Shown: positions 42,720-55,800, counted from the stretch's first letter. The stretch: DNA of 64,000 bases from Perkinsus chesapeaki (GCA_013115145.1 JAAPAO010000080.1:1-64000); one strand, 5' to 3'. Numbers and translations are program-made. The notes: generated by a model from the sequence alone, not told the origin.

Positions 42720-43380
42720 AGCTCATGGCCGGACATCGACGAAGAGGAAGCAGTAACAGTTCTGGTGGAACTCGGGCTGCAAAACGTGTCGTTTCCAGGG
42801 GACGTTCGCTGTCTTTTCGTATCTAGTTCGAGGCCACGGTGCCGAATGGTCGATAGAGCACGCGTTACTTGGTTCCCCTAGTGGGCAGGCGCTCGATTGG
42901 GATGTGGCGCTCGATGTATCTAATAAGGAGATAGATCGAATTAGTGTCCAGGATAGCAAGCAGAAGTAGGGAATAAACTTGTCATGACCGGGGATCGACC
43001 CATAGACCTCTAACGAGACAGCCGTAACCCCTAACCATGTCCCCACGCAATCCCTTGCGTGCGCACGTACTTTGAGTTGACTGTAGTGTAGCCAATGCGG
43101 ACAGTATAGCGGTTGGCCTAAAATCCACAGAGCTCTGCAACAAAACTTTAAAGGCCTTACCGGGATGGCTCCATTCGGCTGAGTAGCGATTCTATGGGCA
43201 CTTGTGACATTCCAAGGACAATCACCACTTGCTGTTTTTGAGCCGTCAAACGCGCTCGTCCCAATAATCGGTACGAACGCCCCTCCTCCTTCACCAGCGT
43301 AGTGGTCGTGATGCTGCTGAGCAGTGTTCACACCGATGGACGCGGTTTTGTTAGACTGTTAGTTTACTTTGGGGCGGTGC
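42720..43380. other. Intergenic segment with tRNA-like box sequences
   Basis: No convincing gene is seen. On the minus strand, TGGTTAGGGGTTACGG (about 43035) and GGGTCGATCCCC (about 42994) resemble A and B boxes about 40 nt apart. The flanking arms do not pair as an acceptor stem and the anticodon arm does not fold normally, so this is at most a tRNA-derived SINE head. Confidence 0.3.
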
Positions 43381-43402
43381 CCTTTTCTTTTTATCACTCT
43401 GA

Positions 43403-46335
43403 ATGAGCGGCGGCGGCCCCCAGCCGCCTTTTAACAGGCAATTCTCGGCGTCATCGACAACTGGGACGGACAATGTCACACAACAACAGCAGGAGGCACC
43501 AGACCAACAACAACCACCACGAGATAACCTCAATCGGTCTATATCACAGCAAATGAATACCAACAGCCAACAGCAGCAACAACAACAACCTGGGTGCTAC
43601 TATCCCCCGCCTCCACCGCAGGGTTTTACTGGTAGCTCCGACATTGGGGTAGGATATCCAGCCACTCCCGGTGGTGTCTATGCTATGCCTACTAATAGTG
43701 GAGGGCATTTCATAATGGCACCTTACCCTATGGGAGCCTATGGACCTGGGAATGGTATGATGGCCGGCGGCCAGGTGATGGGAAACATGTTGCCTAATAA
43801 TGCTGGACAACAACAACAACAGCAACAAGGTGGAGGAGGACGTGGATTCCGTCCTAGGGGAGGGATGCAACAACAACAGCAACAGAGTAGTATAGGGGGT
43901 AGCAGCTCAGGGCTGACTGCAGTTGGGCGGTGGTGTCAGGATCGCATCATAGGCGGGGCGGGGCTGGTGGTACTAACAACAGGCAATTAGTACACTTTGA
44001 TGAAGGCTTGGCTGCCACAGAGGAAGTGGATCGTGCTATTGTAGCGGCCCTAAAGCAGCCCCAACATAGACGTCTTCTGCTTGAAGTGGAACCAGCCATA
44101 CGGAGGATGGTGAGCCTGCGTACTGTTGATGATGAGAGTAACTGAGCCTAACGGCAGATCACTGATACCGACTCCGAGCGTCTCAAGCTGACAAATCCTT
44201 TGGGAAAGTACCAGAGGATGCTCATCCACAAACTCGGTGACTACTTCAGGTGAGCTCTTTTGATGCCCCCAGATGCTCATTGTTGTTTTTGACTCAGGAT
44301 GGACCGTGAAGTTGACTACTCTAATGGATCGGATATGAGCACTGTGACGTTAGTACGCACCCAGCACACCCATGTGCCTAATACGATCCTGGAAGAGCTA
44401 TGCCGTAGCGCCATGGAACTGGCGGAGATGGAGGAAAGCGGAAAGCCGTGGCCGTTCGTAACTAGGCAACATCATCAACAACAAGAAGCAGAGGAGGCAA
44501 GCGAACAGCAGCAGGTCACGGCTCACTCGGATGAAGGGGCCCAGTGTGAGGTACGGTATTCGGCTTTGTTCCTGTGTGATGGGATTCTCAGGGCGGCGTA
44601 GACTCGAGCGGCGATAACCAAGTTGGTGAAGGCGGCGGCCGCGGCACTTGCAGTGAGGGAGATGCTTATGGCGGTGAAGCTAGGGGTGCTAGCTTGGTGA
44701 GAGAAGGGAAGTCCACAACAGAGACGTCGGCAAAGCGTGGACATGGGTTAAAGATTTTACGCCGAGGCCCGGGGTCAAAGAACAGGAATGTCCGGCCAAG
44801 CAGGGCGACTGACGAATCCTCGAGTGATGAGGGCGGGAAGCACTCGGAGGCGATTCTTTTACATAACCTGCCGGTAAGATACGCGAAAGGTTGATTGAGG
44901 TACCTTGTCTCTTAGGTTGATCAACGCGAAGAACATTACAACAAGATACGTGCCCAGATATTCGAGAAGGAGGACAGCACTCCGTTGCCGAGCGGCAACC
45001 AGGACGCCGGTGTCGCCACGTCATCGATGCATGACGGTGGCCGAAAGCACATCCCTAAGGGAACCGATCTGGACGATCCGGAGTACCATATCCGTAGCGA
45101 GCCTCGTGGCGACTTTAATTATCCTTATTAGTTACAACCGGCAAGCAGTGTCAATTATATCACAGCTTGGTCGAGTGCAGCAGGCTCCACCCACGATGCT
45201 TACTGATCCGGCAGCTTATAATGCAGCCTTCCCAGCACTTGGTGGTGCAGGAGGAGGAGGGGGGCTCGGAGTACTGCCACCACCGCAACAAGATGAAGAT
45301 AGAAGACGAGATGTTCGAAGAGGAGGAGGAGGAGGCAAGAAGCAACAACAACAATATAGGCAACAACAGCAGCAGCAACAGCAGCAGCAGGTTAAGCCGT
45401 ACAGTGGTAGTGCGCCACCGCCGATGTCACCTTATTCCCATGGTATGCTTCCACCGTCTATGGTGCCTATGCAGCATGGTGGAGGGGCAGGCGGCGGTGA
45501 CTCTAGTGGGGGCGGCGCGAGCTCTCATGGTTCTAATGCTGATGCAGCTACGATCGCAGCCTTCCAGCAAGGCTATATTGCGGCCACTATGGCAGCAGCA
45601 GCGGCGGCCCAGCAACAGGGGGTTGTGTGGAACCCGATGCAGGGCGCTGCTGCTGCGGCGGCGGCGGTGCAGTTCCAATACCAACAACAGGAAGGAGGAG
45701 GGGGCAGTCTGTTGCCTAATCCCGGAGGGGGTACTCCTCCTAAATTCCCCGGCTACTTTCAAGGTGGCATGCTGCCACAGCAACAGATGGAGAGCGGCCC
45801 GTGGGGATCTAATACGGCAGGATCGCCTAGGAGGGGTGCTAGAGGCAGTGCCAACAACAACACTAGGCACGGCAGTTTTCATGGTGGGCATAGAGGGAGA
45901 GGCAGTGGTGGTGCCAGCTCCCACGGGTCAGCAGCAGGAGGAGGCAAGAAGGCTTTTAATGAAGGTGCTAGGAACGTGACAGGGCAGCAGCAGCAGCAGC
46001 ACCTGGCTGGTGGGCAGCACGGCAATGACCAGCAACGCCAGACTAGACAGCAGCAGCAGCAGCAGCAGCGGCTCAACGGCTTGGGATCCTCCCAAGGTAG
46101 TGATTTGGGACCATACGAGGATCCAACAGCTGGGCCAACGACGACGACGGCCACACACCAAGCAATGGCTTATGGTCAGTTCGGTGTTGGCAACAATAGG
46201 GGGGCCATACAGCAGCAAGTGCATCAGCAGCAGCAGGCTACCAATGTAGCTGCTGCCGAAAAGGCCGATGTCAATACAGCTGCTGCTGGGGAATCAACAG
46301 CGACCACCGCTGCCGATAACAAATGCAACAACTAG
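43403..46335 (+). CDS. R3H-SUZ domain RNA-binding protein with polyQ tracts
   Basis: The ATG at 43403 opens MSGGGPQPPFNRQFSASS; the N-terminus is Q/P/G-rich (NSQQQQQQQPGCYYPPPPPQ). Exon 2 carries the R3H domain start (EEVDRAIVAALKQPQHRRLL), continued after two introns by GKYQRMLIHKLGDYFRMDRE, with the R-x3-H core RMLIH, and VRTQHTHVPNTILEEL. A SUZ-type motif follows: KILRRGPGSKNR, then REEHYNKIRAQIFEKED. The long last exon is Gln/Gly/Ala-rich (AAFPALGG, polyQ, polyA) and ends at 46335. R3H-SUZ proteins (encore/R3HDM type) bind single-stranded nucleic acid and act in mRNA control. Introns are 40-50 nt, with clear phase except the join near 45.13-45.18 kb. The frame upstream of about 45176 in the last long ORF is a shadow. 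Confidence 0.8.
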
Positions 46336-46389
46336 TATACGGTGGGGGAAGGACGGGGGCGATGATGCAATGACGGTGGACACGAAGGT

Positions 46390-46983
46390 TTTTCTATCTC
46401 CCTCCTGCTCCCTCGGGACAATGTAGCCTTTTGTCCATGAGGCTGCTGCAGAGGAGTGTATCTGAGGCTGCAGGTGATAGCTTCTTCTTCCGCCTGTTAT
46501 TGCCGACCACCCCTATTTCCCCGTCCACCCTCATCAGCTACTTCAGTGGTTGCTGTTGCTGTTGTTGTTGGCATTGTCATCTTCTTGAACAGTAAATATG
46601 TACTATAGGCTAGTTAATAGTTAACAATCCCCTCCGCCTCCGCCCCTCTCCGTCTCCATCATCTCACCTGCCTCTGATGCAGATCCTGTTGCGGGTATGA
46701 TGATGTGCATACGGTTCTTCGACGATGCTGCTGCTACTACTACTACTGGTACTGATGCTGCTGCTACTACTGGTACTGATGCTGCTGCTACTACTGATGA
46801 TTATAATGATGCTGCTGGTACTGGTGGTGGTGGTGGTGTTTGAGACATATAATTGCACCATCCCTTCCGCCGCCTCCGCCCCATTGATATTATTAACCAA
46901 CTTATCCCTTAACTCTGTTACTAGTGTTCTCTTGTCAATACCACAAAGTAATCGCTCGTGCTGCCATCGCTGTAGACAGCAGT
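46390..46983. other. Intergenic with simple-sequence DNA
   Basis: This is 3' flank of the R3H-SUZ gene with TGCTGTTGCTGTTGTTG runs (about 46553) and the 24-bp tandem repeat below. No conserved frame is seen. Confidence 0.5.
46725..46802. repeat. 24-bp tandem repeat (about three units)
   Basis: The unit GATGCTGCTGCTACTACT plus six bases (GGTACT or GATGAT) repeats three times, the first unit lengthened by two extra ACT triplets. On the plus strand it would read DAAATTGT as repeats inside a short ATG frame (46701-46843), but that frame has no other sign of coding. Confidence 0.7.
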
Positions 46984-49050
46984 ATGACTCAGTCCACTAC
47001 ATCGACCGACAGGCGGACGGAAGACCACCTCCCGCCACAGTTGGCCACACTTGACGATGTCGAAGAATCACTGAGGGCCTTTCGGAGGGAAGTGAATGCT
47101 AAACTGGAATCGATCCACAGAAAGGTAGGCGACGACGTATAGTAGTCGATGCGGTCGAGCTGGCAGCAGGTGGACATGCTACTGAAGCAGCAAGACCTTT
47201 GCTATTCCTCACCGGCGTCATCGGCAAGCTGGCCGCATCACATCACTCCAGAAGGGCCCAGGGAATTCGTACTAGGTAGTTTGCCGTGCTGTGAAGGACG
47301 GGTGCCATCGGTCTGACAGGCAATCGAGAGCTGCTCACGGGAGTAGTCCTCTTCCTTGCCCAAGCTGATGTTGTCCATCTCGGTATGGCATCCACGCTCA
47401 CAGCCGTTGCTCTGGGTGTCGCACAACAACAACAGCAGCAGCAGCAAATGCACGAAGGCGGATTCAACAGTGGATACCTGCTGCTCTTGCCCCACATTCG
47501 GGTGGGCCAGCTCTCCTATCTCGAGGGCTTTACAATCCTGCACTATGGTCGCGTCTCACTCCAGTGAAATCTGTGTCTGTAAGGTGCCCTCGCAGAATAG
47601 CAGCCGGTTCCCCTTCCAGAAGGTGGACTGGCAGCAGGTCCGCTCCCTCACCATCAGCTCGACCTCCCTAGTCTGGATTAAAATGCACGCCATTGCCACT
47701 GGCCGGGCAGCTCTGGTTCTGGACGCCCCGATGGACTTCCGCCTCTGTCGACTACAACGCATCTGCATCAGTCCCGCTACACGGAAAAGAGATACCACAC
47801 AATCGCAGAGAGCAATGCAGGTGGTGCTTTCCCCTCGACCCGATCGACTAGCTGCCAGCGATGCCTCCATACAGGTGCTGGTTCGGTGCATGCTTTCCCC
47901 AGCTGCGAGGTCCCTCACATCCATCTGGGTTCATGTCCCCCCTGAGGTGCCTTACATACAGTGAGACCCTGTGGAGCCCTCCCCTCAGGTTAACTGCGAG
48001 TCCGCTGTCACCGCCTTGGAGCCGCCCAGGAGGCCTCTTACCTACCTGGGCTTCCTGCCGGACGCCGGCCTGTGGAACGTCGGTTCGGACATGCCATCGT
48101 GGCCACTCAGTGCACGTTGGGTTCACCCGGCTATTGTCAACTCGCAAGCCTCTCTGAGGTGTTATTCACTGTTGATCACCTCCCTGCATTCCACCGCCGC
48201 TCTTCAGACGTGTCCAACTCAACGGCGTGATACTCTCGAACATAACCTCCTTCGGAGGAGTGTCTGCCCAAGAGAACTTCGTGGACAGAGTGGTGCAGGT
48301 GAAGGCCTTCTAGCAGCCTTCTAGTAGCCTCATGAATGATAATTAGGCGATGGCCAAGTTGGAGGCATTGGAGAGCCTTTCGTTAGTGCTCCGGTTCCCC
48401 GATGGCAGCGGCCAGACGGTCGAAACAATGTCACTGTTGAGGCTGCGCATGGCACATCCAAATCATGTTTACCTCTGCCAACGAAGGCAAGGCAGGTCCG
48501 GCCCGTTGTTAAGGTGAGCCGGGCGGGGGGGAGGCCTGCTGTTATCCCATAGTCATCAGTTTGACGCTCGGAGCAGCTCGTGATGAAGAACACAACTTGG
48601 AGACAGATCGAGCACTAGCACACTACAGCCGTATCCAGCAGTGGACCGGGAGAAGCGTGTACATCTCAGAGATGTAGCCCACACCGTAACCGACAGCATC
48701 ACAGTCCGCTCCCAGGGGACTTTTCCTGCCATCGGGACACAACGGCTCCGGGGGGACTGGTCGTGATGCGACGGCGATGGCCCAACAGCCTGTTGGCCAA
48801 CAGGCGTCGGGCCGTCCGCAAAGCAGCATGCCTCCATCTTTGTTGCTCCCTAAATGGTGAGGGTATCGATCGCCATTGAAGTTTAATCGGCGCTTTCAGG
48901 GGTGAGCTGCCGCAGCCCACGCAGCAGCTATGGGACGAAGTGATATGTTTAGCGGTGAAGCGTCTGCATGATAAAGTGAAAAGTCGGACGCAGAGGTCGT
49001 TGGCCCCGATAGCCACCGAGCTTAGACGGGCTATCGCAAGGCAACATTGA
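46984..49050 (+). CDS. Hypothetical multi-exon protein with helical N-terminus
   Basis: The ATG at 46984 gives MTQSTTSTDRRTEDHL, then a coiled coil (DDVEESLRAFRREVNAKLES, MLLKQQDLCY). Exon 3 reads NRELLTGVVLFLAQADVVHL, a polyQ tract, and LLLLPHIRVGQLSYLEGFTI. Later exons include FQKVDWQQVRSLTISSTSL, RPLTYLGFLPDAGLWNVGS, MAKLEALESLSLVLRFPDGS, RDEEHNLETDRALAHYSRIQ, a Gly/Gln-rich linker and a final helix (QQLWDEVICLAVKRLHDKVK) with a stop at 49050. The last three joins (46-48 nt introns) and the first two keep phase. Joins at 47.55-48.35 kb are unresolved. The alternation of globular exons with linkers suggests a nuclear or cytoplasmic scaffold, but I cannot name the family. Confidence 0.55.
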
Positions 49051-49152
49051 TGCTACCATATGCTTCCCGCATGTTTCATAATAGTTAAGCTCTTTGTGTT
49101 GCTCATAGAAGTGCTTTTCTGGTGACCACAGAGCCAACCTGTGAATGCTACT

Positions 49153-50011
49153 ATGACCACCGCAAATATCTCGCTCGAGAGACTCGATCTTTCGGCACTA
49201 AAGGATTCAAAGGAGCCCTCCTCTGAGTGCCCTCCTCCACCTCCCACCAGCCCCAGAGAAAGCGACACTCCATTCAGTAGATACGTGTTAAGAATGAGAA
49301 ACATACGAGCCACCGCAGAGGTGTTTACATCATCATCACCACGAAACTAATTCTATACAGCGATAGTCAGGCACTTGGTAAAATAGAAGGTTGTAAAACA
49401 GTTCCGTATGCAAATCGATTTAATCGACCTGTCCCTTACTCCACGGGAAGTGAGCGAATCGGCTACAGTTTCCGGAGAGCGATTCTCTCAGGATCAGATT
49501 GGCCTTCACGGCGGGAGGAAATTAGGCGAGTCGAAGGGCAAGCTGATTTGCTCCAGCGTGCAGGGTAACCATATCGTGTTGGTATGGTGAACAAGATGGC
49601 TTATAGGTTTACACAGTCTACACGTTCAGTTCATAGGCCTGCCCCTCGGGTTAGTACCGATGGCTACGAGGCCGACCGGTCACAGCTTGCCCCCTGCAAC
49701 GGAGCTACTTTTGATCCTTTTAGTGATACTTTGTTTGCTTCTGTTGTTAAGGACAAGCCAGATTATGTTTTTAAAGATAACGGATGCGAATTCTAGTCCG
49801 ACAACAAAGCTTATGCGAGGCCGACACGGTGATTTGTGTTGCGGAGCTGTTGGCTTGCGTTTAAGTACATATTTTGAACTCCTTGAACGAAACAAAAGGT
49901 GTAATGAAAGAGCAATCACAGCGTGCAAGGGGGCTCGATGGCCAACCACCATCTGCGAGAGGGGGCTTCGGAGATTATAATAGTTATTATTATCGTCGTA
50001 GTCAACAATGA
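49153..50011 (+). CDS. Hypothetical protein with RG/Tyr-rich C-terminus
   Basis: The ATG at 49153 opens TTANISLERLDLSALKDSKE followed by a Pro-rich stretch (SECPPPPPTSPRESDTPFSR) and RYVLRMRNIRATAE. Later exons read FSQDQIGLHGGRKLGESKGK and SQLAPCNGATFDPFSDTLFA. The last exon gives QRARGLDGQPPSARGGFGD and NSYYYRRSQQ before a stop at about 50011. The short-linear-motif-rich, disordered composition with a C-terminal RG tract resembles translation or mRNP regulators. Exon joins are not settled at every step. It starts 102 nt after the previous gene's stop on the same strand. Confidence 0.5.
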
Positions 50012-50335
50012 AAATTATAATGTGTGCTCAGGAGGAGTGCGCAGCTTGACGGTGACAGTTTCTAATTGTCTTCAATAGGCGATTCCCGTGTTCTGACAAG
50101 TGCCGGGAGGGTGTTATATTAGGGCCTTGTATCGCTATTGACCCACGTTTACAGATGGCTGGTATACCTGATACACACTAATGAAAATAGATCATACAGG
50201 CCTTATTACAATCAGGCTTGCGGACAACGCAAGTGGACAACAGCGTACTGCCATGTCTATTATTCACGACGGAGAGGAGGGAGTCATCTGAGGCGAGAGA
50301 GAAAATGCAGCCGTGGGCGCCACTGGGTGACTCTT

Positions 50336-52239
50336 CTAACTGGTAGTGGTGATGGAATCGATGAGGCGATTCAGGCAGTCCCCGGCAGGAAGCACTTCGA
50401 CGACTGCCTCGACTGTGGAGAGGCAGGAAGTGTCGCCCAACAGTTCGGCCATTTTAGCCATCATTTCCGCGGCAACTTCAACAAGTTCTTTGGGACTAAA
50501 ATGCGGCTAGAGTAACGATCTTCAACGGGAATGGTCGGGCTTACGGATCGTGCTTAGCATACTTCAACTGACGTGTGATCTCAAGTAACACTTTAGAGCC
50601 AGCGACATCTTGGGCCACTTTAAGGAAATCAGGGCAGGAGATCAATTCCTTCAGGAAGCGGCAGACGTCCGAGCTGAGGTCAGCGTGGTGCTGCCGAAGG
50701 AGGAATGTAGCCTACGGATCGGCGTGGTGGCAGAGCTGCTGTATGAAATAGTTGCCGTAGCGGTCTGTGGCCAGCTCGCGAATCTTAGGTAACGATTCCT
50801 CTACAAAGGATCGGATCTCATCGGGTCGAGCATTTCCAGATGACAGATGGTCCTGTGAGAGAGAGCATGACCCACTCAGTGTTGCCAATACTTACCTGCA
50901 GTAGTCGGGAGCCTGCTCCTCCCAAAGCAAGAGATACAACACGACCGGACAGTGTTGCTCCGGAGTCCTTCCTTCTCTGATTGCTGCTGCCACTCGTCTT
51001 ACGGCCTGCCACCTCCTTTCGCCCAGTGGACTTCACAGCAGCTCTTGTTGTTGGGGCGGCCTGCCGTCTACGGTGGGCATCCCTATGCTGTTGCTCCTGT
51101 TGCTGCTGTTGCTGTTGCTCCTGTTGCTCCTGTTGCTGCTGTTGTTGTCGTGCTCCAATGTCATAGTTTCGGACTAAAGTGGTATCCGTAAAACACACTG
51201 CATGACGGCGAGGAAATACAAATTTCCGAAGTTGCATGCAGCTGGCCGAGTATCCAAGCTTGCTGCTGCAGGAGAGCCAGCTGTTGGACCAGATCATGCT
51301 CCGAGCTGCTCAGCAATGGCGCAAGCCCACCCGAAGCCGCGGACTGAGCGAGTGTATGGAACACGAACACGATAAGGCCTCCCCCGGCGCTCACGCTGAT
51401 AGGACAGTCCCAAGGGTAACAAGTAAGCGGCGATGTCCCTGTTGGCATCGAACCATTCTGAAGTAGCATTGATGATGATGACGACTGTTGCTGATGATGA
51501 TGCTGTGGCGGGGCGAGGTCACCGATGGTACTTTCTGAAAGCTGAATTTCAAGTCATTACCCATTGCAAGCCACCTTTAGATTTTTGTAGGGTGCTAGTC
51601 CTATACTCTTCCGAAGAGCTTCCCGAGGAGTCCTCCCAACTAGACACGGAGCTTTCTGAGAGAGAGCGCTGCCTATTGCTCGAGCCGGCTGGAAGCGGCG
51701 GCGGCACCAACGGGAAAATAGGCGGCGAATCCAGTAGACTGAACCTGCCACTGGAACGTCTCACTCTCGCTGAGGTAGTGGCCGCCCTACGAGTTGGAAC
51801 CGGGAGCTCGGAAGGGGATACTATCGGGCATATTTCCACCGGGTGCGAGCTCAGCTAGGCCGGGGAAAGCCCCCTGTGAAATTGTGTGGTCTGAGTGCTG
51901 CGGGAAAAGGCCTGGTGGCAACTGAGCCTCGTCTGCCTTATTCTGGTCGGTTGTCTGTTGAGTGACAAGTCTAGATCAGCAGGCGTATGGTTCCCACCAT
52001 CGGGGCTATTGGAATGCCACGGATGGTCCCCTCGGCGGTAGGATAGTCCAAGAATGGGTCAGGAGTTGGGGCGAAGGGGGAGGAGGATCTGCGCAAGCTC
52101 GGCTGGACCAATAGCTTAGCTCGTCGTAGGCTCACCGCCAGGTCATGCTGGAGAATTCTCTACCGGCGATAACGTCTCGGGAGTCGTCTACGCCGCCCTG
52201 TACGGGATCGGTCTCTTGGCCGGAAGGCGAAGCGAGCAT
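50336..52239 (-). CDS. Short PUF (Pumilio)-repeat RNA-binding protein
   Basis: The ATG at 52239 (MLASPSGQETDPVQGG) is the likely start. The N-terminal half is low-complexity (PPQHHHQQQSSSSSMLLQNG, then a Q/E tract after NYDIGARQQQQQQ). Toward the C-terminus are PUF-type repeats: SGRVVSLALGGAGSRLLQDH, IRELATDRYGNYFIQQLCHH and FLKVAQDVAGSKVLLEITRQ. The end is EVAAEMMAKMAELLGD and RLIDSITTTS, with a stop at 50336. Introns of 46, 42 and 49 nt join these in phase; the 42-nt one carries an in-frame TAG that splicing removes. Canonical PUF proteins have eight repeats and each reads about one RNA base. Here I see three clear and perhaps one divergent repeat, so binding should be short or need a partner. 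The N-terminal joins are only partly resolved. Confidence 0.7.
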
Positions 52240-52876
52240 CTTGAAACACTTTACTTGAGAGATTTCGTTGAAGTTCCAGGGAGCTATGACAAACTCAAAA
52301 CAGATGCGCCGCAGCAGCACTGCTGTAGCGTCATCGTTTTACGAAACTTATCAATCAACTACATTCACGTCGGGAGAGAGAAGGGCCGACAGGAGGCAGC
52401 TGTCCAAGTGTTCAGGGCTATATAAGGGGAGAAGGTGCAATGAGATAATAGGACGTGGGAGACAAGATAGATGCTCAACCAAGATGCAATGGACGATCTG
52501 CCAGGGGGCCGCCACCGTTACCACCACCGACAGTAGACTCAGCGGGTGGCTGGTGACGCAGTATAAGTGTACTGGATTCTAGCGGCCGCCAACGACCGAC
52601 ATCAACCTGGTGAATGAGATGATTATGATGGTGACGAGAGGTGACTCACTTGAGTGTCATCCATTTTAATAAATGTACATGAAGTTGTGTCGGAGTGTAG
52701 CAGTCGCCATCGTGCAAGTTCAGTTTCTGACACCCCTAGCTTCTCGCCTGAAAGCGGCACCATATGTGACTTTGGTAGCGGCGGGTACGTTACTAATCCT
52801 CCGCTGAATTTCGCTCCCTGAAATTGGGCCGCAAGGAAGATTGACGAAAAAAATATGCCCGAACAGGGCACTGCCG

Positions 52877-55800
52877 TTACGAGTAGCGTGGACCCTGAGA
52901 AGGAGGCAGAGTCGGAGGGGAGGCCTCCTGGGCTGGCAGCAGAGGCCCGCGGATGTACACGGGGATCACTTCTTCGTTCTTCTTCTTTTCCACACTCTCT
53001 TCAATTCGGAGGTAGTTCCCATCGACCCGGCCCGAGAAGATATCGACCTTATCGGCACACGGCAGCTCGGAGACCCGCATGTCCTCGAAGGCCCGTGACG
53101 AGGGGTCTTCCGAGTCCAGTCTGAAAGGTTAGTCAGCGGTGGTGGAAGGTCGAGAAGGATACTCACAACATAATAATCTTCCGCTGGGGGTGCTCCGAGG
53201 TACCTTGACAAGGCGCAGTAGTTACCATGGCTCGAATGCCAGATTGAGTCGCGAATGTGACCTGAAGAAGGTTAGCACACCCCGATCACCAAGTACGTAC
53301 GTTGGCCTCCTTGAGAGCATCCAAGGCTGACCCGATAGCTTCGGTCAGCTTCTCCTCCGGGGACGGCCACACCACGGTGGCCCCTATCTCACGAGGGCCG
53401 TCGAATCTGGTATCCAAGATCCGCAGCATACAACAAGTCGGACGCTTACGCTCGACACATCAGCGGCATCGCTTCTGGTGGCAAATTGGAAGGCCTTTGC
53501 AAAAACACTAAGTGCAGCGTGGGGTGCCTGGACAGCAATGGTGAGAGCCAATAGAAGAGAGAGGCGTTACGCGAAGGGCTCGGTGGTAGAGAAGGGTTCT
53601 CCTCCCCCCTTGGCCAACTCGGACAGATCGAGACGGACACTCGCAGTGGCGCCACCGGCACCAGACTCTAGTGGTATCATGAACGGATCGTACGGGTACC
53701 TGCAGAGAGCTTTTAAGCAAGGCCTGTGGACACAATAGGAGCTGTTACATATAAAGCATGCAGCCGGGGAGCTGAGATAGAGCAGCGGGCCTAACAGGAC
53801 ACCAGGCGTTACACTGCCGAGGATGTGTAGCCTACACAAGTGGCGAAGGATTTTTGCTGTCTCTGTTAGCTGTCACTAAATTAGCAATGGCATCGTATAA
53901 GGGTATGCGAACCTAAGGAAGGCGAAATATCTGCCTGCCTGGTGACGGCATCTTACATCCACCAACATATCGTGCTTGCTGCAGCACGGCTTGGTTCCTG
54001 CCACTACTGGCGGCGGCGGCGGAGGGGGCGGAGCGGGGAGCATATCTGTCTCTTTGGCGTACATTACACCGGGGCCGTGCAAAGGCGTGAACGGGTCATG
54101 CACCACAAAGGATACAGGCGCCGAGTGCTTCAAGACCTCAAAATAGTCGGGTAACTAATCGGGTTGCCGGTAGAGAGATTGAGGATAGATCACCGCCGCC
54201 GCTTTACTGTGTTGGCTCCTTCTTCGTACCACTGCACCACAATGACCTCCCCATCTGCTATATTCCTCTCGTACCTCCCAAGGACATCCTGAGGAAGAAG
54301 AGAACAGAGTGAGAACTACTGATGCGACGCTTTACATTGAACCCGGACTTTTTCATGTCCCCGAGGGCATCCACTTCGATGGCAACGCCGTTGCGCTCGA
54401 GGAACCTGATAGGCCAGTGCATGCCAATCAACCTCGGAAGAATCTTACATCTTCCAATCTGTCCGCTCCTCCAGGTTCACACTGCTCTTCCCCGTCTCCG
54501 AATCCCGACGATATTTACTATTGAGGATATAGCTGAGGAGTTTCGCACTGTATCCCCCGTGAACCTAACGTGGCTGCTCACCGAGCGGCCCTGACCATCC
54601 CCGCAGGGGACGGGGTTATTGTGGCAGTTGTTATGAAATTAAGGGTGGAGTTGAAGATGTCGAAGTAGCGCAGTATCACCAGACGAGATTTTCTGCCCAA
54701 GTGGATTCCTGAGAGGCAGATGCCGTCACCGCCGAGTCAGTGGTGCTGTGTTCTACCGGCGACCGACTTGCGCCCGAATTGATCTGGAACTTCGAGCTTA
54801 GGCACAGCCTTCTCATCAGCTAGCATCATGATCATCACAGGTCTCGGTACTTGGCCAGCTAGACAGTACACTGTTAGTCCCTCCTCCTCGTTACTGCAGT
54901 CGAGGTCCCTCCTACCTAGGGGATGCTCTCGGCAGGCGCTGCGAGGCAAACACATGCCCAGGAAGTAGCCGCCGATAACCTCAGTGAACCTACGTGGTAA
55001 TTGACAGCTCGACTCATTCACAGCAGCGCTCTTACTTTATCGTCGATGCTTCGTTCGATGATGGGCTGCCATCCACCCTACCAAGCTGGTATATCTTCGT
55101 GGCTTGGCTTGGCGGTGATTGCCCCCCGCCGCCGCCGTTCGGTACAGCACTGGTGTGTCTAATGCCAGGAGTGTTAGGAAGATTATCAACCTGAAAATGA
55201 GGACGGTGGCTTGCTATAGAACTCATCGGGTGCTACCAAGGTGCCGGAGCTGACGATAGTGTGAGTGGTCCCAGCCGGCAGCCCGGGCTCATTTGGGTTC
55301 TTAACCAGCGCGTCCATAACTGAGAACAAATGAAAGGTGGGCAGCAGCGTCAGTTTTCCTTAAGGCGTTTTTTCTCACCTTGATCCACCACAGTGGCTGG
55401 ATTCCAGACGCCCTGGTGGGATAAGAGCTGCACTAGGGAGATGTTGGATAGGCAGACAACGCTAACGTCAAACAGCTGGTCCACAGGCTCCCCCTGAGAG
55501 AACACTCCGGTAGGTAGAATTCATCCGTCGCGGACTACCTCTGGACTGCTGCCTTCTTCGGAGGTTCCTTTAGCGCTAGGATTCGAGGAGGTACCTGACG
55601 GATGTATGAGAAGGAATAGTGAATCGGGCCCCTACTGGTTGGAGTGTTGGTCGAAGCCAATAGGCGACGATAGAGATGTGGATTAACCTCTGACAGCGAG
55701 CAAGGCTTCATTACCCAGTCCAGTGCTGAACGCCTAACAAGCAAGCCAGTGGAGCCAGAGAGAGAAAATATTGAGCTTGGAAATATCTAATGCCCTTCGA

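Noticed and set aside
44905-45175. 5' part of the long plus frame at 44905-46335
   Set aside because: The conserved SUZ segment is in another frame there; this part is basic, non-conserved and best read as a shadow before the last exon.
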